From Planctomycetaceae bacterium (GTDB lineage Bacteria > Planctomycetota > Planctomycetia > Planctomycetales > Planctomycetaceae), in assembly GCA_014762625.1 (NCBI GenBank), contig JABURQ010000097.1, positions 1-64,000 on the forward strand: 64,000 bases of DNA, in the 5' to 3' direction. The position numbers and the translations under genes were made by a program. Position 1 is the stretch's first letter; every line of letters starts with the position of its first letter. Positions 16,715-25,544 of this stretch are shown here, one piece after another. The notes under the pieces were generated by a model. That model searched no databases. It worked only from the letters and a program-made list of their open reading frames with translations, and was not told where the DNA came from.

Positions 16715-18361
16715 ATGTCGACATCGGTCGAACCACCCCCGTCTCCTGTAAATACTCCAGATAACCGGTCCCAAACTCAAAAAACGAGTGCAAGCAAATC
16801 TCGCCGATTGGTTGGAGGGATTCTCGGAGCGTTACCTTCCGTCATTGTCTTTGCGTTGTTCGGCTTAGTATTTTACTACGGGCATCACACGGATTGGCGA
16901 ATTCCAAAATTCGCAGAACTCACCGGATCCTCCGAGACTGTTGTTGATGATTGGTGCGAAGAGCATGCCGTGCCGGAGTCGATCTGCGTCGAGTGCGATC
17001 CGACGTTGATGCCGAAGGGATCGGACTACGGTTGGTGTTCGGATCACGGCGTTCACAACTGCGTGCTCGATCATCCTGACGTTGCCCAGCTCAAGCAACC
17101 GCCGTCCGAAAGTGACTTGCTCGCAGACCTGCAACGAGCAGCACGAGCGCTTGTGATCACACCTCGCAAAGAAAACAATAGTGGCTGTGACATCTACAAA
17201 ACACGGATTCAATTTGCGTCGGTGGAGGCTGTCCAGCAAGCGGATGTAGATGTTGAATTGGTGGAGCGACAGCCGATTGTAGAGTCGATTCTCGGCAATG
17301 GCGAAATCGTTTACGACCCGACGCGACAAACGAGTTTAGCCTCTCGCGTACCGGGAAGTGTTTGGAGAGTCTTCAAGAATGTGGGTGACGAAGTCGCCGA
17401 AGGTGAGGTGCTGGCTATCATCGATGCCGCAGGAGTTGGCGACTCGAAAACGCGACTCCTGCGTTCGCTTGCCGAAGAGAAGCTCCAGCGGCAAAACGTC
17501 TCTCGTTTCAGAAAAGCTGGCAATGCCATCCCAGGAGCGCGGCTCCTTGAGGCGGAAGCTGCATTCGCTAAGGCACAGGCAGACGTGTTGAGCGCAGAAC
17601 AATCTTTGCGGAATTTGGGATTGCCGCTTCGAGTCGATCAACTGCGGGGGATGCCCGAGCAGCGAGTGCTTGACGAATTACGTTTGCTTGGAATTCCACC
17701 GTCCATTCGAGAACAAGTGAGTACATTGAACGCATCGGCGAATCTGCTGCCAATCGTGTCTCCAATGAACGGAGTCGTTATTGAAAGATCGGTAACGTCC
17801 GGTGAAGTCGTAGACCCCTCGCGCATCCTGTTTCAAGTCGCGGATACGCGGCAGATGTGGCTGCAACTGAGCGTGCCACTGGAGAAGATGGATCAGCTTG
17901 CAGTGGGCCAACGAATTCGCTTTATGCCTGACGGTAGCCGGAACATCGTCGAGGGGCAACTGGATTGGGTCAACACGTCGGCTGACAAGGACACACGGAT
18001 GGTGGAAGTGCGGGCAGTGTTGGCTAACACTGATGGACGGCTTCGGAACGAAACGTTCGGCATGGGTGAGGTCATCCTGCGTGAAGAGCCGAATGCGATT
18101 GTCATTCCGACCGGCTCCTCGCACTGGGAAGGTTGCTGCCAAGTCGTCTTCGTCCGCGACAAGAACTACTTCGACAGTCCCGACAGCTACAAAGTCTTCC
18201 ATGTCCGCTCAGTACGTTTGGGGGCGGTCAATGGTAATGTTACGGAAGTCATCTCAGGCGTGCTGCCCGGTGAGGTGATCGCGACGACTGGCAGCGATGT
18301 ATTGAAGGCGCAGTTATTAAAGAACAACCTTGGTGCAGGCTGCGACTGCGTCGCTGAATAA
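16715..18361 (+). CDS. RND efflux periplasmic adaptor with N-terminal Cys repeats
   Basis: A 548-residue membrane-fusion protein. A cytoplasmic Pro/Ser-rich tail and TM anchor (about 36-55) are followed by a Cys module, WCEEHAVPESICVEC (80-94) and YGWCSDHGVHNC (106-116). The normal adaptor fold comes next: first lipoyl half SRVPGSVWRVFKNVGDEVAEGEV, helical hairpin (about 250-320), second lipoyl half SPMNGVVIERSVTSGEVV, beta-barrel and a C-terminal part with cysteines (WEGCCQVVF, CDC). The Cys module recurs twice in the lipoprotein at 21647-22009. It lies 12 bases ahead of its RND pump in one operon and probably delivers a thiophilic metal to the pump. Confidence 0.9.
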   Translation: MSTSVEPPPSPVNTPDNRSQTQKTSASKSRRLVGGILGALPSVIVFALFGLVFYYGHHTDWRIPKFAELTGSSETVVDDWCEEHAVPESICVECDPTLMPKGSDYGWCSDHGVHNCVLDHPDVAQLKQPPSESDLLADLQRAARALVITPRKENNSGCDIYKTRIQFASVEAVQQADVDVELVERQPIVESILGNGEIVYDPTRQTSLASRVPGSVWRVFKNVGDEVAEGEVLAIIDAAGVGDSKTRLLRSLAEEKLQRQNVSRFRKAGNAIPGARLLEAEAAFAKAQADVLSAEQSLRNLGLPLRVDQLRGMPEQRVLDELRLLGIPPSIREQVSTLNASANLLPIVSPMNGVVIERSVTSGEVVDPSRILFQVADTRQMWLQLSVPLEKMDQLAVGQRIRFMPDGSRNIVEGQLDWVNTSADKDTRMVEVRAVLANTDGRLRNETFGMGEVILREEPNAIVIPTGSSHWEGCCQVVFVRDKNYFDSPDSYKVFHVRSVRLGAVNGNVTEVISGVLPGEVIATTGSDVLKAQLLKNNLGAGCDCVAE

Positions 18362-18373
18362 AGGAGAGCACGG

Positions 18374-21300
18374 ATGCTGAATTGGTTGATTGATTTTTCG
18401 CTCAAGCACCGCGCGCTAGTGATTCTGGCGGCGTTGTTGTTTGCGGTTGTCGGCGGTTTCTCACTCCAACAACTCGATATTGACGCATTTCCCGATACGA
18501 CTCCGGTACAAATTCAAATCAACACGGTTGCGCCGTCACTGGCCTCCGAAGAGATTGAACGCCAAATCACCTTCCCCGTCGAGCAAGCCATTAGTGGCTT
18601 GCCGGGATTGCATGAACTGCGTTCGATTTCCAAGTTCGGATTGTCGCAGGTCGTAGTCATCTTCGACGACGGCATCGACATCTATTTCGCTCGGCAATTG
18701 ATTAACGAGCGTCTGTCAACGGTCGAATTACCGGACGGTATTAAAAGGCCGCAAATGGGCCCGGTCTCCACGGGACTCGGCGAGGTGTTCCATTACGTCG
18801 TGGTCTATGACGGCGTTGATCTCTCTGAAGCTTCTCATGAAAAACGAGTCAATCAACTGACCGAACTTCGCACCATTCATGACTGGGTCATCAAGCCACA
18901 ACTTCGCTCGGTTCGCGGCGTTGCCGAAGTCAACAGTTGGGGCGGATACGAAAAACAGTATCAGATACGGATCAACCCAGACCTATTGCTCAAGTACGGA
19001 CTGACGTTTGAGCAGGTCAGCGAAGCGATTCAAGAGAACAACGAAAACGTCGGCGGTGGCACGGTCACTGATGGCAGCGAAATGCTTCTTGTCCACGGTG
19101 TTGGGCGGACGGTGAATATCGAGCAGATCGAAGAAGTCATCGTGACGGCGAAAGACGGCGTGCCCGTCCGTGTGCGTGACGTGGCCGAGGTGCAAATCGG
19201 TCACGAGATTCGTCGCGGGGCGGTCACGGCCAACGGTCGAGGTGAAGCGGTGCTGGGTCTCGGGTTCATGCTGATGGGGGAGAACAGCGACGAGGTCACG
19301 TGGGCGCTGAAAGAAAAGTTGGAGCAGATCAAGGAAACCCTGCCAGCCGGTGTGACGATTCAAACGGTCTACGACCGGACCGAGCTGATCGACCATGTCA
19401 TCCATACCGTGCAGAAAAACTTGTTCGAGGGTGGCCTGCTGGTGATTGCCATTCTGTTTATTTTCCTTGGCAATCTGAGAGCTGGCTTGATTGTGGCTCT
19501 GGCGATTCCGCTCTCGATGTTGTTCGCTTTTGCCGGAATGTTGAAAATCGGTATCGCCGACCGTTTGCTCAGTCTTGGTGCGATTGACTTCGGACTGATT
19601 GTCGATAGTTCAGTCGTAATGATTGAAAACTGTGTGCGGCACTTGGCTCACAACCGAGACGGCAAGAGCCGCCTTGAAATCATTCGTAAAGCGGCGATTG
19701 AAGTTCGCAAGCCAACGATGTTCGGCGAACTGATCATTATGATCGTGTACCTGCCGATCCTTACGCTGGAAGGCATTGAGGGGAAGCTGTTTCGGCCGAT
19801 GGCACTCACCGTCATCATGGCCCTTGCCGGGTCGATGGTCCTTTCGCTAACACTGATGCCAGTACTGGCCAGTATCTTTCTTCCCAAGAACATCAAAGAA
19901 ACCGAACCTTGGTTGATCCGCGTCCTGAAATGGCTCTACGCCCCGGTGCTGCGATTCACGATGCACCACAAGACGTTTGTCATCGGTTCGGCCGTGCTGC
20001 TGTTGGTCAGCGTTTTCAGTCTTGTCGCTCCCAACCTCGGCAGCGAGTTTGTCCCTCGGCTTTCCGAAGGTGCCATCACGCTGAACGTCGTGCGATTGGC
20101 GGGTACGCCACTGGAAGAATCCATGCGCTACAACACGCGGATGGAGCAGGTGCTGCTGGAAAAGTTTCCTGACGAAGTCAATCAGGTCTGGAGTCGAATC
20201 GGCACCGCTGAAGTCGCCACCGATCCGATGGGCACTGAATTGACCGACTTGTTTATCACGCTCCACCCACGTGAACAGTGGACGCGAGCGGAAACTCAAG
20301 AAGAACTGACGACATTGATGCAACGCGAACTTCGCGATTTGCCGGGACCGCGTTTGGCGTTGTCGCAGCCGATTGAAATGCGCATGAACGAAATGATCTC
20401 GGGGGTTCGTTCCGATGTTGCAGCAATCCTGTATGGCGACGATCTTGACTTGATGAATGAAAAGGCCGTTGAGATCGAACGTGCATTGAATTCAATTGCC
20501 GGTGCCGAGGACGTGAAGATTGAACAGATTTCCGGCCAACCGGTCCTGCAAATTCAAGTCAAACAAGACCAGATTGCCCGCTACGGAATTCCCGCAAGCA
20601 CCGTCATGAATATCGTTCGTTCGTTGGGAAGTAACCACGTCGGCGAGGTCTATGAAGGACAACTGCGGTTCCCGCTTGTCATTCGATTGCCGGAGGAAGC
20701 GCGGGCTGACCCTGAAGCTATTGGTAACATATTAGTAGCAACCCCATCGGGCCAACGTATTCCGCTTTCGCGATTGGCTTCAATTGAACGGGTCGAAGGT
20801 TTCAACACGATCAAACGCGACTGGTATCAGCGTCGCATCACGATTGAAGCGAATGTGCGTGGCCGCGACCTTGGCAGTTTCGTCGCCGAGGCTCAGCGTG
20901 TTGTCGATGAAAAAGTTCAGTTGCCTCCGGGCCGCTATCGCATCGAATGGGGAGGTCAATTCGAAAACCTTGAGCGAGCACAGACGCGATTGATGATCGT
21001 CGTGCCGATTGCACTGCTGCTTATCTTGGCATTGCTGTACACGACTTACCGCAATTGGATCGACTCGTTGCGAGTGTTCACGGGTGTCCCGTTCGCATGG
21101 ATTGGTGGAGTGCTGGCCCTGTGGATTCGTGACATGCCGTTTTCGATTTCGGCTGCCGTTGGCTTCATCGCATTGTCCGGCGTCGCCGTGCTCGACGATA
21201 TGCTGTTGGTTTCAACTATTCGACAACTACGCAGACGCGGTCGTTCGCTGGATGAAGCCGTCGAGGAAGCCGCAATGACGAGATTGCGTCCGATCCTGAT

Positions 21301-21616
21301 GACGACCCTCGTCGCGAGTCTTGGCTTTGTACCGATGGCCTTCAGCACGGGCATGGGAGCGGAAGTGCAGCGACCACTGGCGACGGTTGTGATTGGCGGC
21401 GTGTGCAGCGCCATGATTATGAGTCTGCTTGTACTACGAGTGCTTTATGTGGTCTTCAATCTGCCCACAGAAAGCCACGACGAAGATGGAGGAGACGATG
21501 ATGGTCATCGTCTTGAACCGGAAGAACCGACCGACCCGGAGGCCGGACTGGAGTTTGACTCTTCAACAAATCAAGAGTCACGACAACGGTCCGAACCAAC
21601 GACGGTCACAACTTAG
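18374..21616 (+). CDS. Second heavy-metal RND efflux pump (CzcA family)
   Basis: A 1080-residue HME-RND pump. The N-terminus MLNWLIDFSLKHRALVI leads to LDIDAFPDTTPVQIQI and APSLASEEIERQITFPVEQ, as in CzcA. The TM4 signature is DFGLIVDSSVVMIEN near residue 403, the DFG form seen in zinc/cobalt/nickel-type pumps, with Ser-Ser in place of the usual Gly-Ala. The C-terminal tail is acidic and His-containing (HDEDGGDDDGH). AGGAGAGC precedes the start. It differs from the pump at 7027-10257 at this key motif, so the two systems probably handle different metals. No outer-membrane channel gene accompanies it; the TolC-like protein at 12460-14061 may be shared. Confidence 0.95.
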   Translation: MLNWLIDFSLKHRALVILAALLFAVVGGFSLQQLDIDAFPDTTPVQIQINTVAPSLASEEIERQITFPVEQAISGLPGLHELRSISKFGLSQVVVIFDDGIDIYFARQLINERLSTVELPDGIKRPQMGPVSTGLGEVFHYVVVYDGVDLSEASHEKRVNQLTELRTIHDWVIKPQLRSVRGVAEVNSWGGYEKQYQIRINPDLLLKYGLTFEQVSEAIQENNENVGGGTVTDGSEMLLVHGVGRTVNIEQIEEVIVTAKDGVPVRVRDVAEVQIGHEIRRGAVTANGRGEAVLGLGFMLMGENSDEVTWALKEKLEQIKETLPAGVTIQTVYDRTELIDHVIHTVQKNLFEGGLLVIAILFIFLGNLRAGLIVALAIPLSMLFAFAGMLKIGIADRLLSLGAIDFGLIVDSSVVMIENCVRHLAHNRDGKSRLEIIRKAAIEVRKPTMFGELIIMIVYLPILTLEGIEGKLFRPMALTVIMALAGSMVLSLTLMPVLASIFLPKNIKETEPWLIRVLKWLYAPVLRFTMHHKTFVIGSAVLLLVSVFSLVAPNLGSEFVPRLSEGAITLNVVRLAGTPLEESMRYNTRMEQVLLEKFPDEVNQVWSRIGTAEVATDPMGTELTDLFITLHPREQWTRAETQEELTTLMQRELRDLPGPRLALSQPIEMRMNEMISGVRSDVAAILYGDDLDLMNEKAVEIERALNSIAGAEDVKIEQISGQPVLQIQVKQDQIARYGIPASTVMNIVRSLGSNHVGEVYEGQLRFPLVIRLPEEARADPEAIGNILVATPSGQRIPLSRLASIERVEGFNTIKRDWYQRRITIEANVRGRDLGSFVAEAQRVVDEKVQLPPGRYRIEWGGQFENLERAQTRLMIVVPIALLLILALLYTTYRNWIDSLRVFTGVPFAWIGGVLALWIRDMPFSISAAVGFIALSGVAVLDDMLLVSTIRQLRRRGRSLDEAVEEAAMTRLRPILMTTLVASLGFVPMAFSTGMGAEVQRPLATVVIGGVCSAMIMSLLVLRVLYVVFNLPTESHDEDGGDDDGHRLEPEEPTDPEAGLEFDSSTNQESRQRSEPTTVTT

Positions 21617-21646
21617 AAACTCGGCACTGAGCCGGAGGAGAACGAA

Positions 21647-22009
21647 ATGAATTGGATCATGAGCGTACGTGTATTGTCGCTGGGTTTATTGGCAACGGTA
21701 GCCATTGGACTGGCCGGATGCAGTAACAGCGAAACCGCTTCAGAGCCTGTCGAATCACAACCAGTCGCCGCGACAGAGGTCGACCACAGCCACGGTGGTT
21801 GGTGGTGCGTTGAACACGGTGTGCCCGAAGGTGAGTGTGCCCTGTGCGATAAGTCGTTGGTGGCAGAATTCAAGGAAAAAGGCGATTGGTGTGACGAGCA
21901 CGATCGGCCTGAATCACAGTGTTTTATTTGCGGCCCCAAAAGGGCGCAGAAGTTCATTGCACAATACGAAGCAAAAACTGGTCGCAAACCACCGGAGCCA
22001 ACGGAATAG
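21647..22009 (+). CDS. Lipoprotein with two WCxEHxxPExxCxxC repeats
   Basis: A 120-residue lipoprotein (lipobox GLAGC at 21-25). The mature part carries two copies of the same Cys motif, WCVEHGVPEGECALC (53-67) and WCDEHDRPESQCFIC (81-95), plus HSHGG just before them. The same motif stands at the N-terminus of the adaptor at 16715. Three cysteines and one His per repeat fit a soft-metal site. GGAGGAG precedes the ATG, 30 bases after the RND pump gene, so it is the third gene of that operon. A role in passing metal to the adaptor is likely but inferred. No named Pfam family known to me. Confidence 0.82.
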   Translation: MNWIMSVRVLSLGLLATVAIGLAGCSNSETASEPVESQPVAATEVDHSHGGWWCVEHGVPEGECALCDKSLVAEFKEKGDWCDEHDRPESQCFICGPKRAQKFIAQYEAKTGRKPPEPTE

Positions 22010-22011
22010 AG

Positions 22012-22269
22012 ATGGGTAATCAACTCGGATCGTTTGACGTTGGGAGAAAATCGTTGCGGCGTTCCGTCAACATGCTACTTGCCGTCGTGCTGCAGACGCA
22101 GCCCGGCTGTATGTGTGAATGTTCTTCTCCGCAACGAACTACCTGCCTGTCAACTGAATGCGATGGCTCAGGCTCGTTGTGTGCCGTCCACGGAACGATT
22201 GACATTCAATCGTTCAAGAGCCTCGATTCCGACTTAGACGATCCAACAGACGTCGAGTCACCGGAGTGA
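22012..22269 (+). CDS. Small Cys-rich protein of unknown function
   Basis: An 85-residue protein whose ATG is 2 bases after the stop of the Cys-repeat lipoprotein, so it is probably translated by coupling. The N-terminal region holds a short hydrophobic stretch (SVNMLLAVVLQTQPG), perhaps a weak signal, followed by GCMCECSS, TCLSTEC and LCAVHG. The C-terminus is acidic (DSDLDDPTD). Cys spacing (CxCxC, then C-x5-C) suggests metal binding. It is the last gene of the RND operon before a structured intergenic stretch. No family recognised; coding is supported mainly by position and Cys clustering. Confidence 0.5.
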   Translation: MGNQLGSFDVGRKSLRRSVNMLLAVVLQTQPGCMCECSSPQRTTCLSTECDGSGSLCAVHGTIDIQSFKSLDSDLDDPTDVESPE

Positions 22270-22276
22270 CATACAA

Positions 22277-22352
22277 GGAAGCTTAGTAGCTGGGGGATAA
22301 AGGTAGCGCATTTTGCCAACTCGCAAAGTCGCTCGCCCCCAGTCACGCTTCC
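22277..22352 (+). other. Possible structured RNA element or attenuator
   Basis: Two nested complementary pairs enclose this stretch: GGAAGC (22277-22282) with GCTTCC (22347-22352), and CTGGGGG (22290-22296) with CCCCCAG (22336-22342). The loop between them contains further short complementary blocks. It lies between the RND operon and the HMA protein gene. No T-run follows, so it is not a simple terminator. Confidence 0.35.
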
Positions 22353-22461
22353 ATTTTCCCAATTGCTTACAGTCTCAAACCAGTGGAGGTGATGCCATGT
22401 GACGCGCGAATGACCAATCACCAGTTTACCAACTTGTTCCCCGAGAGAAAGGAATCTCACA

Positions 22462-22806
22462 ATGTACCGTACTGCAATGTGTATTGCTCTGACGCTCGTT
22501 TTCGCTGCCAGCTCGCTCAATGCAGGCTGGGCTGCAACCAACGCCAAATCCACCACAAAGACGACGATTACGCTGAAAGTGCTTAGCTGTGAAGGCTGTG
22601 CCAAGCGGGTTCGTGAAAAGCTGACAGCCGTTAACGGTGTTAGTGAGGTGAAGACGGACCTGAAGACCAAATCCGCGACAATCTCGCCTAAACGCGATGC
22701 AACTCCATCTCCCAAACAACTTTGGGAAGCCATTGAAAAGGCTGGAAAGACGCCAGTGAAGCTGGTCGGTCCGAACGGGACGTTTACGTCTAAACCAAAG
22801 AAATGA
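22462..22806 (+). CDS. Secreted heavy-metal-associated (HMA) domain protein
   Basis: A 114-residue protein with a signal peptide (about 1-24, ending GWAA) and a single HMA fold. The metal loop is VLSCEGCAKRV (CxxC), followed by VNGVSEVKTDLKTKSATIS, the usual second half of the ferredoxin-like domain. In this family the two cysteines bind Cu+, Hg2+ or Zn2+. The secreted location, like MerP, suggests periplasmic capture and hand-over to the P-type ATPase or RND adaptor. AAAGGA precedes the start. It ends before a good terminator (22832-22863), so it is probably its own transcript. The Lys-rich C-terminus (SKPKK) is unremarkable. Confidence 0.88.
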   Translation: MYRTAMCIALTLVFAASSLNAGWAATNAKSTTKTTITLKVLSCEGCAKRVREKLTAVNGVSEVKTDLKTKSATISPKRDATPSPKQLWEAIEKAGKTPVKLVGPNGTFTSKPKK

Positions 22807-22831
22807 TATCTAGCCTGCTGTAACGTTGTAG

Positions 22832-22863
22832 CCGCTGGGATCAACTGATTCCAGCGGTTTTTT
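22832..22863 (+). terminator. Rho-independent terminator of the HMA gene
   Basis: CCGCTGG (22832-22838) pairs with CCAGCGG (22851-22857), followed by six T residues. Placement 26 bases after the HMA stop codon is ideal. Confidence 0.85.
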
Positions 22864-22916
22864 GAAAACACATCACCGTTACCAACGGAGGCTATGACAA
22901 CAACAGAGGACAATAG

Positions 22917-25040
22917 ATGAAAGAATACCGTTTACGAGTTGCCAATATGGACTGCGAGAACGACGCGGCGCGATTGAGGCGGTCGCTGGAGTCGCAGGAC
23001 GATATTGAACTATTTCAAATCTTGGCATCATCCGGGACGGTACGGTTTGCGGTCGATGAAAATGAACTCTCACAGGACGATGTTAAAGCAAGGTTTTCCG
23101 AACTCGGCTTTCCGGTTCACAAACAAGGTGAACAAGCCAGCCTGCCGCCTTTCTGGAAAAACCCGAAGGTCTTAGCGGCCATCGTCTCGGGTGTTCTACT
23201 GTTGGTCGGATGGATGCTCAGTTACGCTGTTGATGGTTGGCTGCCGCTTTGGCTCTACACGCTTAGTATTCTGATTGGCGGTTACTACTTCGGTCGCGAG
23301 GCTCTTGAAGAGTTAATCTTCGAGCGTCAAATCGGTATCGAATTGCTGATGACCGTTGCGGCGATCGCGGCATACGTTCTGGGGCAGCCTGCCGAGGCGG
23401 CGATGCTCGTATTTCTGTACTCGATCAGCGAAGCCCTTGAGGGTTACACCGAGGCCAAGACTCGATCCGCCGTCCGGGCGTTGACGGATCTGACGCCAAA
23501 GACGGCGTTGTTGATCGAAGATGGGAAACAACGTGAAGTGCCCGCCGAGGAGTTGCAACCGGGTGATCGGTTTCTCGTGCATCCGGGGCAATCCGTTCCG
23601 ACAGACGGTGAGATCGTCTCCGGTGCGTCGAGCTTGGACGAAGCCCCTGTGACTGGTGAAAGTGTGCCGGTCGAGAAAGGCGTTGGTGATACCGTCTACG
23701 CGGGCAGCATCAACGCCGAAGGATCGCTTGAAGTCCGGGCAACCAAGGCGTTCGCAGAGAACACAATCTCGCGCATCATTGTGATGGTCGAAGAGGCTCA
23801 AGAACGCAAAGGCGAAAGCCAGCGATTCATCGAGCGATTCGGCAACTGGTATAGCCCCGCAGTGCTGCTCGTCGGAATCGCGATTGGGGTGTTGCCGCCG
23901 TTGCTTGTTGATACGACATGGTTTCAATGGGCGATTCGCGCAACGATCTTTATTGTAGCCGCAGCTCCCTGTGCCTTGGTGATCTCAATTCCTGTGACTC
24001 TTGTCGCCGCACTGGGAACGGCTGCTCGCCATGGTGTGTTGATCAAGGGTGGCGTGTATATCGAACGGCTGGCTGAAATCAATGTTGTTGCCATGGACAA
24101 GACCGGCACGATTACGCTGGGCGAACCGACGGTCACCGATTGCGAACTCGCTGACCACGGCGACCTGCCGATACGCGATGAGGTTCTAGCGATCACCGCC
24201 GCCATCGAACAACTCAGTCAACATCCGCTCGCCAAGGCGATCGTCCGCTTTGTCGAGAGCGAAGACATTCAGCCGCGCAAAGCAACCGATTTCAAATCCA
24301 TCACCGGAGCCGGTGCATCCGCCTCGGTCGATGGCCAGTTGATTTACATCGGCAAACCAAAGCTGTTTGAGAAGGAGTTGAAGGTCGATCTGGCGTCGCT
24401 ATCCGGTGTCATCAACCGCTTGCAGGACGAAGGCAAGACGGTCGCAGTTGTGGGAACTGACAAGGCCGCGTGGGCAGCAATTGCGATGCGTGACACGGTT
24501 CGCGACAACGCCAAACAAGCGATTGCGCAACTGCACGACATCGGCATCCAGAAGGTCGTGATGCTGACCGGAGATAACGAACGAACGGCGGCACAAATCT
24601 CCAAAGAAGCTGGCATCGACGAGTTCCACGCCAGCTTGAAACCGGACGACAAGGTCACCAAGCTACGAGAACTGATGCAGCAACATGAGCACGTTGCGAT
24701 GGTGGGTGACGGAGTGAACGACGCACCCGCCTTGGCCGAAGCCAGCGTTGGTATCGCGATGGGTGCCGCTGGAACCGATGTTGCCTTGGAAACCGCCGAC
24801 GTGGCGCTGATGGCTGATGACTTGGAAAAGCTTGTCTACGCATTGAAACAAGCGAAACGTAATCAAGCCATTGTTTGGCAAAACCTTATTCTGTCCGCGA
24901 TTGTCATTCTCGTACTCGTTGTCGGAGCTGTTTCGGGCCAGTTCACTTTGCCGATCGCGGTTCTCGGGCATGAAATCAGCGAGTTCGTCGTTGTCGCTAA
25001 CGGTTTGCGGATGCTGCGATTCAAGGCAGGTGCGCAATGA
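22917..25040 (+). CDS. Heavy-metal P1B-type ATPase with APC motif
   Basis: A 707-residue metal-transporting ATPase. An N-terminal HMA-like domain has only one cysteine (MDCENDAA; C13). Then follow the TM region, actuator domain (PVTGESVPVEK), the ion motif in TM6 reading AAPCALVIS (A350-P351-C352) where CPC is usual, phosphorylation site DKTGTIT (D394), the HP signature (QHPLAKAI), nucleotide domain, hinge GDGVNDAP, and TM8 with GHEISEFVVVANGLRML (H685-E686). The SPC-like motif with His-Glu in TM8 resembles P1B-4 (Co/Fe/Zn-type) pumps. Overlaps the thioredoxin-like gene by ATGA. Exports metal across the inner membrane; substrate uncertain. Confidence 0.93.
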   Translation: MKEYRLRVANMDCENDAARLRRSLESQDDIELFQILASSGTVRFAVDENELSQDDVKARFSELGFPVHKQGEQASLPPFWKNPKVLAAIVSGVLLLVGWMLSYAVDGWLPLWLYTLSILIGGYYFGREALEELIFERQIGIELLMTVAAIAAYVLGQPAEAAMLVFLYSISEALEGYTEAKTRSAVRALTDLTPKTALLIEDGKQREVPAEELQPGDRFLVHPGQSVPTDGEIVSGASSLDEAPVTGESVPVEKGVGDTVYAGSINAEGSLEVRATKAFAENTISRIIVMVEEAQERKGESQRFIERFGNWYSPAVLLVGIAIGVLPPLLVDTTWFQWAIRATIFIVAAAPCALVISIPVTLVAALGTAARHGVLIKGGVYIERLAEINVVAMDKTGTITLGEPTVTDCELADHGDLPIRDEVLAITAAIEQLSQHPLAKAIVRFVESEDIQPRKATDFKSITGAGASASVDGQLIYIGKPKLFEKELKVDLASLSGVINRLQDEGKTVAVVGTDKAAWAAIAMRDTVRDNAKQAIAQLHDIGIQKVVMLTGDNERTAAQISKEAGIDEFHASLKPDDKVTKLRELMQQHEHVAMVGDGVNDAPALAEASVGIAMGAAGTDVALETADVALMADDLEKLVYALKQAKRNQAIVWQNLILSAIVILVLVVGAVSGQFTLPIAVLGHEISEFVVVANGLRMLRFKAGAQ

Positions 25041-25468
25041 AGGCAGCATTCTTGCTCCTGTTGATGGTTCTGACAATCACGCTCACCGGCTGTGGGCAAT
25101 CACCTCCACCGGAGCCGTCAGTTTCTCGCCCCAGTGTTGAGCCAGTTCACCTGACCGACACTAACTTTCAAGCGGAAGTCCTTGAAAGCGAAGTGCCGGT
25201 GCTGGTCGACATGTGGGCACCGTGGTGTCAGCCCTGCATCACGATGAGACCGACGATTCGACAGCTTGCGTCCGAGTTGACCGGCAAAGTGAAGGTGGCC
25301 GAACTGAACATCGAGGAAAACCCGTTCATCAAGGAGAAATACAGTGTGGATCAATATCCAATGTTGTTGATCTTTATTAGCGGAGTCGAGGTTAATCGAA
25401 TAATTGGTCTGAAATCCAAGCAGGAACTGATCGACGCAATCGACGTTTCCATTAAAAAGCAACTATGA
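25037..25468 (+). CDS. Thioredoxin-fold lipoprotein
   Basis: A 143-residue protein whose start overlaps the ATPase stop by 4 bases (ATGA), so the two are translationally coupled. A lipoprotein signal ends in LTGC. The mature domain is a thioredoxin fold with active site MWAPWCQPC, followed by the cis-Pro loop (VDQYPMLLIF). It should act as an extracytoplasmic thiol-disulfide protein, keeping Cys-rich metal-binding partners reduced or protecting exported sites. That partnership is inferred from the many secreted Cys-rich proteins in this region. Length and motif are typical for the family. Confidence 0.9.
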   Translation: MKAAFLLLLMVLTITLTGCGQSPPPEPSVSRPSVEPVHLTDTNFQAEVLESEVPVLVDMWAPWCQPCITMRPTIRQLASELTGKVKVAELNIEENPFIKEKYSVDQYPMLLIFISGVEVNRIIGLKSKQELIDAIDVSIKKQL

Positions 25469-25544
25469 TTCAACAGATGATAACTCTCGAAATCTATAAA
25501 TTACAGGGGAGCATGGTACGATTACCTAAAACCGAAAGAGAAGT

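Noticed and set aside
16593..16751. 52-residue frame overlapping the second adaptor start
   Set aside because: It has a hydrophobic start but no ribosome-binding site, and its end overlaps a well supported gene. A leader peptide cannot be excluded.
23313..23927. Long antisense frame within the P-type ATPase gene
   Set aside because: It is a codon-bias shadow of the ATPase, with no start signals or domain.
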